Source of the DNA: Mangrovibacterium diazotrophicum
Lineage (GTDB): Bacteria; Bacteroidota; Bacteroidia; Bacteroidales; Prolixibacteraceae
Reading direction: 5' to 3'
Assembly: GCF_003610535.1 (NCBI RefSeq)
Contig: NZ_RAPN01000001.1
Coordinates: 3,397,320 to 3,461,319, forward strand
Length of the DNA stretch: 64,000 nt
Notes under the pieces: model-generated
Database searches by the model: none
Seen by the model: only the letters and a program-made list of their open reading frames with translations
Told to the model about the DNA's origin: nothing
Shown here: piece by piece, positions 36,262 through 45,191 of the stretch
Layout of the letters: each line of letters opens with the position of its first letter
Numbering within the stretch: position 1 is the first letter of the stretch
Position numbers and translations under genes: made by a program

Positions 36262-38406
36262 ATGAAAATAAAATCAATCATTTCAAGCCTGTTTATTCTC
36301 TTGATGGTCAATCCGGCCTCATTTGCTCAAGCCATTGACGGCTCTCAATTGTGGTTCACCAACCAGCAGCTTTCGCCGGAAGTAAAAACTACGATTCCGG
36401 CGACTATTTGCATTCAGGAAGAATCGGCCACCTTCAAAATTATAAAAGATGAGTTGGCCAAGAGTTTCCCTGCGTTGGGAGTCGGCGAGGTGAGTTTCAC
36501 TAAAAAAGTGGCTCAAGATATTGTGCTGATTGGAACAGCCGAATCGAAGGCAATTGCCAGCTTGGTGAGTGAAGATGAGTTGGCAACGCTTGGAGATGAT
36601 GGTTTCATCATTCGCAGAAAGCAAGGTGATGGTACAATTGTGATTGCTGCGAATACGGAGTTTGGAGCGCTTTACGGGGTTTACGAGTTTCTGCGGTTGC
36701 TCAAAACCAGTTCTTCCGATTTAGCTGAGATTGACCGGGTGGAAATTCCATCGTACCAGCGCCGTATTCTAAATCACTGGGACAACCTGGACGGAACAGT
36801 GGAGCGTGGTTACGCTGGTCATTCCATCTGGAAATGGGACGAACTGCCCGGAACAAACAGTCCGCGCTACGAAGCTTATGCCCGCGCAAACGCCTCCATC
36901 GGGATCAATGGCACCGTGTTGAATAATGTGAACGCCAACCCGGATATTCTGACGAAAGACTACCTCGAAAAAGTAAACGTGCTGGCGGGCATTTTCCGCC
37001 CTTACGGCATCAAAGTTTATTTGTCAGTTAACTTCTCGTCGCCTAAAGAGCTGGGTGGTTTGGAGAATTCGGATCCGTTAAATGATCAGGTGAAAAGCTG
37101 GTGGAGCGACAAAGCAGATGAAATCTACGCTATGATACCGGACTTCGGAGGATTTTTGGTGAAAGCCAACTCCGAAGGCCTCCCGGGGCCTCAGGATTAC
37201 GGACGTACGCACGCCGATGGTGCCAACATGTTAGCCGACGCGTTAGCTCCGCACGGTGGAATTGTGATGTGGCGTGCCTTTGTGTACAACCCGGATGGAG
37301 ACGATCGTGCTAAGCAGGCTTACAAGGAGTTTGTTCCGTTGGATGGGCAGTTTCGGAAGAATGTGATCATCCAGTTGAAAAATGGTCCGATTGACTTTCA
37401 GCCGCGAGAGCCTTTCAGCCCGATGTTCGGTGCCATGAAGCACACGACGCTGATGCCGGAATTTCAAATTACGCAGGAATATTTAGGGTTTTCAGATCAC
37501 CTGGTGTTCTTGTCAACCCTGTTTGAAGAATGCCTGGATACTGACACTTACGCCGAAGGGCCAAACACAACCATTGCCCGGATTACCGATGGCGAAGTGT
37601 TCAACGATTCGATTACAGCCATTGCTGGAGTGGCCAATATTGGTGAAGATACCAATTGGTGTGGGCATCATTTTGCGCAGTCAAACTGGTACGCTTTCGG
37701 TCGACTGGCCTGGAATAAAAAATTGTCATCAGCAGAAATCGCGAATGAGTGGCTCGAGCAAACGTTTACGCAGGATGCCGATTTCGTGAGCGAGATGAAA
37801 CGGGTGATGCTGCAATCGCGCGAAGCGGTTGTGAATTACATGACTCCGATTGGATTGCATCATTTGATGGGCTGGGGACATCATCATGGTCCGGAACCCT
37901 GGTGTGAAGTGCCGGGAGCACGCCCGGACTGGTTACCGACTTATTACCACAAGGCAGATTCAATGGGCATTGGTTTCGACCGTTCAACAACCGGTAGTGA
38001 GGCCGTTTTGCAATATGCAGACCCGCTGCGTTCAATCTACGATAATGTATCCACTTGCCCGGAAATGTACTTGTTGTGGTTCCATCACCTGTCGTGGGAT
38101 TACGTATTGCACAGCGGCAATACTTTGTGGGACGAGCTGTGCTATAAATATTCTTCGGGAGTTGATCGGGTGAAAGTGTTTCAAAAGATTTGGGATCGAA
38201 TGGAAGGCAAAGTTGATGCGCAACGCTTTAGTGAAGTTCAGGCGAAACTGGCGATCCAGGCAACAGAAGCGATGTGGTGGCGCGATGCCTGTCTGCTTTA
38301 CTTTCAAACCTTCTCCGGCAAACCGATCCCTGAAGAATTGGACCGACCCGTTCATGTGCTCGAACAGTTGAAAAAAATCAAGTTCGATATGACGCACCAC
38401 AACTAG
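36262..38406 (+). CDS. GH67 alpha-glucuronidase
   Basis: A 714-residue exported enzyme with a signal peptide ending ASFAQA near residue 22. The GH67 catalytic residues known from Cellvibrio and Geobacillus enzymes fit: acid Glu305 in KANSEGLPG, and the base pair Asp378 (NGPIDFQ) and Glu406 (FQITQEY), with the family spacings of 73 and 28. GH67 removes (4-O-methyl)glucuronic acid from the non-reducing end of short xylo-oligosaccharides. Predicted periplasmic, acting on products brought in by SusCD. It lies 27 bp after the GH2 gene, in the enzyme operon. Confidence 0.93.
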   Translation: MKIKSIISSLFILLMVNPASFAQAIDGSQLWFTNQQLSPEVKTTIPATICIQEESATFKIIKDELAKSFPALGVGEVSFTKKVAQDIVLIGTAESKAIASLVSEDELATLGDDGFIIRRKQGDGTIVIAANTEFGALYGVYEFLRLLKTSSSDLAEIDRVEIPSYQRRILNHWDNLDGTVERGYAGHSIWKWDELPGTNSPRYEAYARANASIGINGTVLNNVNANPDILTKDYLEKVNVLAGIFRPYGIKVYLSVNFSSPKELGGLENSDPLNDQVKSWWSDKADEIYAMIPDFGGFLVKANSEGLPGPQDYGRTHADGANMLADALAPHGGIVMWRAFVYNPDGDDRAKQAYKEFVPLDGQFRKNVIIQLKNGPIDFQPREPFSPMFGAMKHTTLMPEFQITQEYLGFSDHLVFLSTLFEECLDTDTYAEGPNTTIARITDGEVFNDSITAIAGVANIGEDTNWCGHHFAQSNWYAFGRLAWNKKLSSAEIANEWLEQTFTQDADFVSEMKRVMLQSREAVVNYMTPIGLHHLMGWGHHHGPEPWCEVPGARPDWLPTYYHKADSMGIGFDRSTTGSEAVLQYADPLRSIYDNVSTCPEMYLLWFHHLSWDYVLHSGNTLWDELCYKYSSGVDRVKVFQKIWDRMEGKVDAQRFSEVQAKLAIQATEAMWWRDACLLYFQTFSGKPIPEELDRPVHVLEQLKKIKFDMTHHN

Positions 38407-38439
38407 CAGACCAGAACCACAAACCTGATAAAATCAAAC

Positions 38440-39987
38440 ATGAAAGCTGTAACAGAAAAGATATCGGTTGTTGAGAAAATTGGCTACAGCCTGGGCGACC
38501 TGGCTGCCAACCTCATCTTCCAGACCCTCATGGCGTTTATCGCCTTTTTCTATACCGACATTTATAAAATACCACCGGTAACGGCTTCCGCCATTATTTT
38601 CGGTGGCGGCATGTTCGGCGCTTTTTTCAACCCGGTAATGGGCATTATCGCCGACCGGACCAATACCCGCTGGGGAAAGTTTCGTCCCTGGGTGTTGTGG
38701 ACGGCTATTCCGTTCGGGCTATCCGCGATACTGGCTTTTGCCACCCCGAACTTCAGCCCGACCGGAAAGATCATTTATGCACTGGCGACTTACGTTTTTT
38801 TAGTGCTGGTGTATTCAGCCAACAACCTGCCGTACTCATCGCTCAGCGGGGTGATGACCGGAAGCATGCAGCAGCGCAATAGTATTTCGGCCTACCGGTT
38901 TACGGCGGCCATGATCTCGCAGTTTATCATCCAGGTATTGCTGCTTCCCTTGGCGCTCATCTTTGGCGACGGCGATAAAACGGTTGGTTTCGGAAAGGTG
39001 ATGACCATGTTTGCCATTATCGGGATCGTCTTTTTTATTATCACCTTTTTAACGACGAAAGAACGGATTGTTCCCGAGAAAGATCAGGAAGCGACCGTGA
39101 AGCAAGACTTGTCGGATTTGAGTAAAAACCGCCCTTGGCTAATGATGTTAGGAGTGATCGTGTTTTTGTTCATCACCGTTTCGCTGAAAGGCGGTATGTA
39201 TGTATACTATTTCCAGGATTTTGTCAACCGCGAGAAGCTCGGGCTTTTCCTCGAAAATATTGGCTTCAATGGTTTTATCGATGGCCTGAACGCGGCTTTT
39301 GTGAAAATCGGCCTACACGGATTCCAGTGGCCGGAAGATATTGCAACCTCCGGTTTTAGCCTGTTCAACGCATTGGCAACCATTTGCATGATCATCGGGA
39401 TCATGTTCTCCAAACGTTTGGCCGACCGGATTGGTAAACGCGAGGTGTTCAAATGGGGAATCATCATCTCGGCAACTTTCCAATTGTCCTTCTTCTTCTG
39501 TGCCCCGGGTGCAGTAGGAGCCATCTTCCTGGTTCAAATCCTTCACGGCTTATTCTATGGCCTCACCATTCCCATGCTATGGGCGATGATTGCCGATGTA
39601 GCCGACTATTCGGAATGGAAAAACAACCGTCGTGCAACCGCCATCATCTTTTCAGCAATGATATTCGGTTTAAAAGTCGGCTTGAGTGTTGGCGGGGCTT
39701 TGGTTGCCGGAATTTTGGGGTGGTTTGGCTATGCCGAGCAGGTTGTCGTTCAGTCCGACACGACTGTCCTCGGAATCAAATTGGCCATGAGCGTTTTCCC
39801 AACAATCACTTTTGCCATTTCCGTTGCCTTCCTGATGTTCTATTCCATCGATAAGAACATGGAAGTTCAGATTGAAAAAGCGCTGGAGGAGCGAAGATGG
39901 AAAAAGAAAGAAAATAAAATTCAACCCGCACCTGCAACTACCAACTTGCCGGGCGCGAATTCAATACTTACCGAAGTAGAAATTTAA
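38440..39987 (+). CDS. GPH-family sugar:cation symporter (first copy)
   Basis: A 515-residue inner-membrane MFS protein of the glycoside-pentoside-hexuronide group. It opens with [18 protein letters not shown] and contains [13 protein letters not shown] (the GPH signature loop) and [19 protein letters not shown]. About 12 membrane spans are visible. It probably imports xylo-oligosaccharides or (methyl)glucuronate released by GH67. A paralogue with the same opening lies at 47138. Compared with that copy it has an extra roughly 20-residue loop near residues 265-305 and a longer charged tail. Confidence 0.88.
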   Translation: MKAVTEKISVVEKIGYSLGDLAANLIFQTLMAFIAFFYTDIYKIPPVTASAIIFGGGMFGAFFNPVMGIIADRTNTRWGKFRPWVLWTAIPFGLSAILAFATPNFSPTGKIIYALATYVFLVLVYSANNLPYSSLSGVMTGSMQQRNSISAYRFTAAMISQFIIQVLLLPLALIFGDGDKTVGFGKVMTMFAIIGIVFFIITFLTTKERIVPEKDQEATVKQDLSDLSKNRPWLMMLGVIVFLFITVSLKGGMYVYYFQDFVNREKLGLFLENIGFNGFIDGLNAAFVKIGLHGFQWPEDIATSGFSLFNALATICMIIGIMFSKRLADRIGKREVFKWGIIISATFQLSFFFCAPGAVGAIFLVQILHGLFYGLTIPMLWAMIADVADYSEWKNNRRATAIIFSAMIFGLKVGLSVGGALVAGILGWFGYAEQVVVQSDTTVLGIKLAMSVFPTITFAISVAFLMFYSIDKNMEVQIEKALEERRWKKKENKIQPAPATTNLPGANSILTEVEI

Positions 39988-40023
39988 GTAATAAAAACTT
40001 TTACCAATTTAAAATTTACAGGA

Positions 40024-41055
40024 ATGAAAACAGCAATAATGACTGAACTCGAGAAGGTCGAGATTATCGAAACAGCAATTCCGGTTCCTACAGCCGACGA
40101 GGTATTAGTGAAGATAGAATATGTAGGTGTTTGTGGCTCGGATTTGCATTATTACGAGCATGGACGCATCAGTAATTTTATTGTTGAAACACCTTTTGTG
40201 CTGGGGCATGAATGCTCGGGTACTGTAACGAAAGTGGGTGAAAAAGTAACGCATTTGAAAGTAGGCGACCGTGTCGCGTTGGAACCAGGAAAAACCTGTG
40301 GCGTTTGTGAACACTGTAAATCGGGAAAATATAACCTGTGCCCGGATGTGATTTTCTTCGCCACACCGCCGGTGCCGGGGACTTTCCAGGAATTTGTGAC
40401 ACACGAAGCTCGCTTGTGCTTCAAATTACCGGATAATGTAAGTACCATGGAAGGCGCGCTGATTGAACCTTTGGCGGTTGGTTTCCACGCCGCCATACAG
40501 GGAGGTGCATCGGTTGGTCAAACAGCAGTGGTGACCGGTGCCGGTGCAATTGGCCTGGTGAGCTTGCTGGCGCTGAAAGCGATGGGCGTATCGAAAGTGT
40601 ACGTGGTAGATGTGTTGCCGAAACGCCTCGAAAAAGCGCTCGAACTGGGTGCAAACGGTGTCATCAATGGTATGGAAGAAGACGCTGTGGCAAAGATCAT
40701 GGAACTGACCGAAGGTAAAGGAGTGGATCTATCGATTGAGACTGCGGGTACAGAAATTACCATGACGCAGCTGTTGAAAATGGCGAAGAAAGGATCAACG
40801 GTTGTGTTTGTTGGCTACAGCGCCAAAGAAACCGTGAGCTTGCCGGTCAACCTGATCATGGATAAAGAATTGTCGATCCAGTCGGTGTTCCGCTACCGGA
40901 ACATCTTCCCGCTGGCAATTGAGAGTGTGGCAGCTGGTATTGTGCCAATCAAAGATATTGTGTCGGACTATTTTGAGTTTGACAACATTCAGGCTGGCTT
41001 GCAAAACTGTGTGAAAAACAAAGCTGACATTGTGAAAGCTGTCATAAAACTTTGA
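40024..41055 (+). CDS. Zinc-dependent polyol dehydrogenase, xylitol/sorbitol dehydrogenase-like
   Basis: A 343-residue medium-chain dehydrogenase. Catalytic zinc ligands are Cys37 (VCGSDLHYYEHG) and His62-Glu63 (GHECSG). Structural zinc cysteines lie in CGVCEHCKSGKYNLC, and the Rossmann motif is GAGAIGL near residue 172. The HYYEHGRI and LEPLAV-like segments follow xylitol/L-iditol dehydrogenases. It would interconvert a polyol and its ketose with NAD(H), for example xylitol and D-xylulose. Cytoplasmic. It sits between two transport/enzyme genes in the xylan operon, which suggests a role with pentose products. True substrate untested. Confidence 0.82.
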   Translation: MKTAIMTELEKVEIIETAIPVPTADEVLVKIEYVGVCGSDLHYYEHGRISNFIVETPFVLGHECSGTVTKVGEKVTHLKVGDRVALEPGKTCGVCEHCKSGKYNLCPDVIFFATPPVPGTFQEFVTHEARLCFKLPDNVSTMEGALIEPLAVGFHAAIQGGASVGQTAVVTGAGAIGLVSLLALKAMGVSKVYVVDVLPKRLEKALELGANGVINGMEEDAVAKIMELTEGKGVDLSIETAGTEITMTQLLKMAKKGSTVVFVGYSAKETVSLPVNLIMDKELSIQSVFRYRNIFPLAIESVAAGIVPIKDIVSDYFEFDNIQAGLQNCVKNKADIVKAVIKL

Positions 41056-41058
41056 TCT

Positions 41059-42639
41059 ATGGATCATCAATATTTTGAAAATCCAATCCTGAGGGGCTTT
41101 TATCCCGACCCGTCCATTTGTCGGGTGGGCGACGATTATTACCTGGTAACGTCCTCCTTCGTGTACTATCCCGGCCTGCCTATTTTTCACAGTAAAGACC
41201 TGGTAAACTGGAAACAAATCGGGCATGGTATTCATCGCACCACGCAGCTGGATTATAAAAATTGTGAGACATCTTTGGGTTTGTGGGCACCTACCATCAG
41301 ATATCACAAAGGGCGTTTTTATATTATAAACACCTTTGTGTCTGAGGGTAGGGAAGCTCGCAGAGATAATTATATTATTACCGCAGAAAAACCGGAGGGC
41401 CCTTGGAGCGATCCGGTTTTTGTGGCGGGTGCCGACGGAATTGACTCATCGTTGTTTTTTGATGACGATGGCCGTGTTTGGTACGCCGGCAATTGCATCA
41501 TTCCGTACGATCAACAGGAATACGAGGGGCATCACGCAATTTATTTGTGTGAGCTCGACCCAGAAACTTTTCAGATTATCGGTGAAAAGAAGATCATTTG
41601 GAATGGGAATCGTACCGCCAGCAAGTGGATCGAAGCGCCGCATATTTACAAGAAGGATGGCTTTTATTACCTGATCGTGGCCGAGGGCGGCACATTTACC
41701 AATCACAGTGTAATGATGGCGCGGGCCAAAGAGATTGATGGGCATTACGAAATCTGTCCGCGTAATCCGATTGTATCGCACCGGCATTTGTCGCTGATGC
41801 ACCCGATTTCGGTGGTGGGTCATGCCGACATTGTGGAAACACAAAACGGCGAATGGTGGATGGTTTTGCTGGGCGTGCGCCCCTACGAAGGAATCAACTA
41901 CAACTTGGGGCGCGAAACATTTCTGGCGCCGATCATCTGGGACGAAGATGGCTGGATTCGGCTGGACACGCCTCATGGTTTGATTCAGGAAAAAGAACGG
42001 CGCCCGAATTTGCCGGCACATCCTTTTCCTGCGAAAAAAGAACGGGACGATTTCGATGGTGATCTGGACTTGGTTTGGAACACGGTTCATCCCTGGTCAA
42101 CTGAGTTTTTTAGTTGGACTGAACGCCGGGGGCACTTACGCATTTATTTGCAACCCGAGGTCATTCACGAAATCTGTACACCCGCATTTGTTGGACGCAG
42201 GCAGCAGCACAAAAAGTTTGAAGCCAGTTGTTTGATGGAGTTTGAACCGAAGGCGGACAATGAGGAAGCCGGGTTGGTTTTGCTCAGCGACGATCGCTTC
42301 AATTACATCTTCGTGGCCGGCCAGAAAGGTGAAGAATATGTTGTACGACTATACAAGACTGAAAGCGGTAAAAATGTTTTGATAAGCGAAGTGAAAGGGG
42401 TATTTTCAAAAACTGTCATATTAACAATAAGTGCGACAGATTTGGAATATAACTTCTTTTACCAAAAGCCGGGAGACGAGAAAACGCTCCTCGCAGCGAA
42501 TCAAAAAGCATCTCTTTTAAGTTCAACGGTAAACGAAGGTTTCACAGGCACTTACATTGGAATGTATGGCAGTTCAAACCACAAAGAATCTGATAATTAC
42601 GCCGATTTTAACTGGTTTGATTATAAAGCATTGACCTAA
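41059..42639 (+). CDS. GH43 beta-xylosidase / arabinofuranosidase with C-terminal beta-sandwich
   Basis: A 526-residue enzyme without a signal peptide, so probably cytoplasmic. The five-bladed GH43 propeller shows base Asp17 (FYPDPSI), pKa-modulating Asp129 (GIDSSLFFDD) and acid Glu192 (WIEAPHIY). From about residue 330 a beta-sandwich of the GH43_C2 type follows. This layout is usual in intracellular beta-xylosidases that cut xylo-oligomers to xylose. It starts 3 bp after the dehydrogenase stop, so the two are closely coupled. Arabinofuranosidase activity is the alternative. Confidence 0.87.
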   Translation: MDHQYFENPILRGFYPDPSICRVGDDYYLVTSSFVYYPGLPIFHSKDLVNWKQIGHGIHRTTQLDYKNCETSLGLWAPTIRYHKGRFYIINTFVSEGREARRDNYIITAEKPEGPWSDPVFVAGADGIDSSLFFDDDGRVWYAGNCIIPYDQQEYEGHHAIYLCELDPETFQIIGEKKIIWNGNRTASKWIEAPHIYKKDGFYYLIVAEGGTFTNHSVMMARAKEIDGHYEICPRNPIVSHRHLSLMHPISVVGHADIVETQNGEWWMVLLGVRPYEGINYNLGRETFLAPIIWDEDGWIRLDTPHGLIQEKERRPNLPAHPFPAKKERDDFDGDLDLVWNTVHPWSTEFFSWTERRGHLRIYLQPEVIHEICTPAFVGRRQQHKKFEASCLMEFEPKADNEEAGLVLLSDDRFNYIFVAGQKGEEYVVRLYKTESGKNVLISEVKGVFSKTVILTISATDLEYNFFYQKPGDEKTLLAANQKASLLSSTVNEGFTGTYIGMYGSSNHKESDNYADFNWFDYKALT

Positions 42640-42653
42640 ACCCAACGAACAAG

Positions 42654-45191
42654 ATGATCAACAGACTTCTAAACCCTCTGCTATTTTCTATGCTGATGCT
42701 CCTCGTGCTTTCAACCCAAAAGTTGATTGCCGGAGGACTCGACGATCTGGTATTGTTTGAAAAGAATGAGGCCGGATTTGTGCTATCTGATGAAGGTCAG
42801 ACGGCAAGCATCGTTTTAGGCGAAAATGATTACGAAGGGGTGAAGTATGTTGCCAATCTTTTCGGGGAAGATCTGAAACGAATTGGACTGGCTGAGCCAA
42901 AGCTGATCATTGGCGATATTCCAACTGAAAAGAACATTGTATTAGTCGGAACGGTTGGGCAAAATACTTTACTTGACGAACTGGAGGAATCCGGTAAACT
43001 GGATTTGTCGGACCTTCGCGGGCAGTGGGAAAAAAGCCTGGTACAGGTTGTTGAAAATCCCTTCCCCGGAGTTGACAAAGCACTGGTTTTGGCCGGCAGC
43101 GATAAGCGCGGAACCATTTATGCCATGCTCAATTTGTCACGAGCTATGGGAGTTTCGCCCTGGTATTGGTGGGCCGATGTTCCGGTTGACCAACACTCCG
43201 TGATTTCCATCAAAGCCGGTCGTTTTGTGACTGATAGCCCGAAAGTACAATACCGTGGAATTTTCCTGAATGACGAGGAGCCCGCATTGGGAGGCTGGGT
43301 GCGCGAGAACTTTGGTGATTTCAATGCCAAATTTTACAGCCATGTGTTTGAGTTGATCCTTCGCCTGCGCGGAAACTACCTTTGGCCAGCCATGTGGGGA
43401 AAAGCTTTTTTTGATGACGATCCGGAAAATGGTCGCCTGGCTGACGAACTGGGCATTGTCATTGGAACCTCGCACCACGAGCCGCTTGGTCGGGCACACG
43501 ACGAATGGCGCCGCTATGGTTCGGGCCCCTGGGACTACAGCAAAAATGCCAAAGTGCTCACCGACTTTTGGACCAAAGGCATGGAGCGTATGAAGGATTA
43601 CGAAACCATTGTAACAGTTGGTATGCGCGGCGATGGTGATGAAGCCATGAGCGAGGGAACCAACATCGCGTTGTTGGAACAAATTGTTCGCGACCAGCGG
43701 AAGATCATCAATAAAGTAACCGGAAAGAAAGCCGAAGAAACGCCCCAGATGTGGGCTTTGTACAAAGAAGTGCAGGACTATTACGATAAAGGGATGCGCG
43801 TTCCCGACGACGTGACTTTGCTTTTATGCGATGACAACTGGGGCGATATGCGGAAGCTTCCGAACATTGATGCGCCGAAACATCCCGGAGGATACGGCAT
43901 GTATTATCATTTCGACTACGTTGGTGGGCCCCGGAACTATAAGTGGATGAATGTGAGCCAAATCCAACGGGTTTGGGAACAACTGAACCTCACCTACAGC
44001 CACGGTGTCGATCGGGTGTGGATTGTGAATGTTGGCGATTTGAAGCCAATGGAATACCCGATTAGTTTCTTTCTGGACATGGCTTGGAATCCTGAGCAAT
44101 TCAATGCGCAAAATCTGTTTCAACATACAGTAGATTGGTGCGCCGAACAGTTTGGTGAAGCCTATGCCGAAGACGCTGCCCGAATTATTGACCTGTACAC
44201 GAAATACAACCATCGGGTGACGCCCGAACTGCTGGATGAGAACACCTTCAGCCTGGAAAATTACAACGAGTTTGAACGGGTTCGCAACGATTATCGCGAT
44301 CTGGCGGTGGACGCTTTACGTTTGTACAACCTGATCCCGAATGCATACAAAGATGCCTTTGACCAGTTGGTGTTGTTTCCGACAAACGCCTGTTCCAACC
44401 TCTACGAAATGTATTACGCCGTGGCGAAAAACCACCAGTTGGCCGCAGCAAATAATCCAGAAGCAAACGACTGGGCTGATGAAGTGCAACAATGTTTTGA
44501 TCGCGATTCATTGTTGACAGTCCACTACAACCAGCAGATTGCAGGAGGAAAGTGGAACCATCAAATGGATCAGATTCGGATTGGCTACACTTATTGGCAG
44601 CAACCCGAAGTTCGAAAAATGCCGGAAGTTTTCCGCGTTGAGGTTCCCGAAATATCAAATTCTGAAAAAGTTTTTGTTGAGGCAGATGGCTACATATCTA
44701 TCGAAGCGTCGAACTTTCAACAGTCCAGAGGCAGCGACAAAATTCATTGGGAAGTGATTCCGGGATTGGGAAAAACCGGCTCGGGCATCACCACTTTTCC
44801 GCAAAATGAATATCCGGCCGAAACCGATTCGATCTACCTCGAATATGCAATCCAATTTAGCACAACCGGAGCCTTTGAGGTGCACGCTCTGTTGTCACCT
44901 ACGCTGAACTTCAATGCGAATAAGGGATTGCGATATGCTATCTCGATTGATGGAGGGACAGAGCAAGTCGTCAATATGAACGAGCATTACCGAGGTGAAT
45001 TGGGCCAATGGCAAGCCGAACGAATTATCGATAGTATCAGCTATTTGGTTATTGAAAAAACAGGAATTCATCACCTCCGCCTCCGGGTGCTGGAGCCGGG
45101 AATCGTGCTTCAGAAAATACTAATCGATTGCGGCGGACTGAAGCCAAGCTTCTTGGGAGCGCCGCAAAGTGAACTGAAAAAGCTTGACTAA
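42654..45191 (+). CDS. GH115 alpha-glucuronidase
   Basis: An 845-residue exported enzyme (hydrophobic signal about residues 7-26, LLFSMLMLLVLSTQKLIAG). GH115 hallmarks: YRGIFLNDEEPALGGW, RLRGNYLWPAMWGKAFFDDDP, GIVIGTSHHEPLGRAHDEW and VTVGMRGDGDEAMSEG. The last roughly 170 residues form a beta-rich C-terminal domain. GH115 enzymes remove methylglucuronic acid from internal xylose units, complementing GH67, which needs a terminal one. Its stop directly abuts the next start codon. Confidence 0.92.
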   Translation: MINRLLNPLLFSMLMLLVLSTQKLIAGGLDDLVLFEKNEAGFVLSDEGQTASIVLGENDYEGVKYVANLFGEDLKRIGLAEPKLIIGDIPTEKNIVLVGTVGQNTLLDELEESGKLDLSDLRGQWEKSLVQVVENPFPGVDKALVLAGSDKRGTIYAMLNLSRAMGVSPWYWWADVPVDQHSVISIKAGRFVTDSPKVQYRGIFLNDEEPALGGWVRENFGDFNAKFYSHVFELILRLRGNYLWPAMWGKAFFDDDPENGRLADELGIVIGTSHHEPLGRAHDEWRRYGSGPWDYSKNAKVLTDFWTKGMERMKDYETIVTVGMRGDGDEAMSEGTNIALLEQIVRDQRKIINKVTGKKAEETPQMWALYKEVQDYYDKGMRVPDDVTLLLCDDNWGDMRKLPNIDAPKHPGGYGMYYHFDYVGGPRNYKWMNVSQIQRVWEQLNLTYSHGVDRVWIVNVGDLKPMEYPISFFLDMAWNPEQFNAQNLFQHTVDWCAEQFGEAYAEDAARIIDLYTKYNHRVTPELLDENTFSLENYNEFERVRNDYRDLAVDALRLYNLIPNAYKDAFDQLVLFPTNACSNLYEMYYAVAKNHQLAAANNPEANDWADEVQQCFDRDSLLTVHYNQQIAGGKWNHQMDQIRIGYTYWQQPEVRKMPEVFRVEVPEISNSEKVFVEADGYISIEASNFQQSRGSDKIHWEVIPGLGKTGSGITTFPQNEYPAETDSIYLEYAIQFSTTGAFEVHALLSPTLNFNANKGLRYAISIDGGTEQVVNMNEHYRGELGQWQAERIIDSISYLVIEKTGIHHLRLRVLEPGIVLQKILIDCGGLKPSFLGAPQSELKKLD

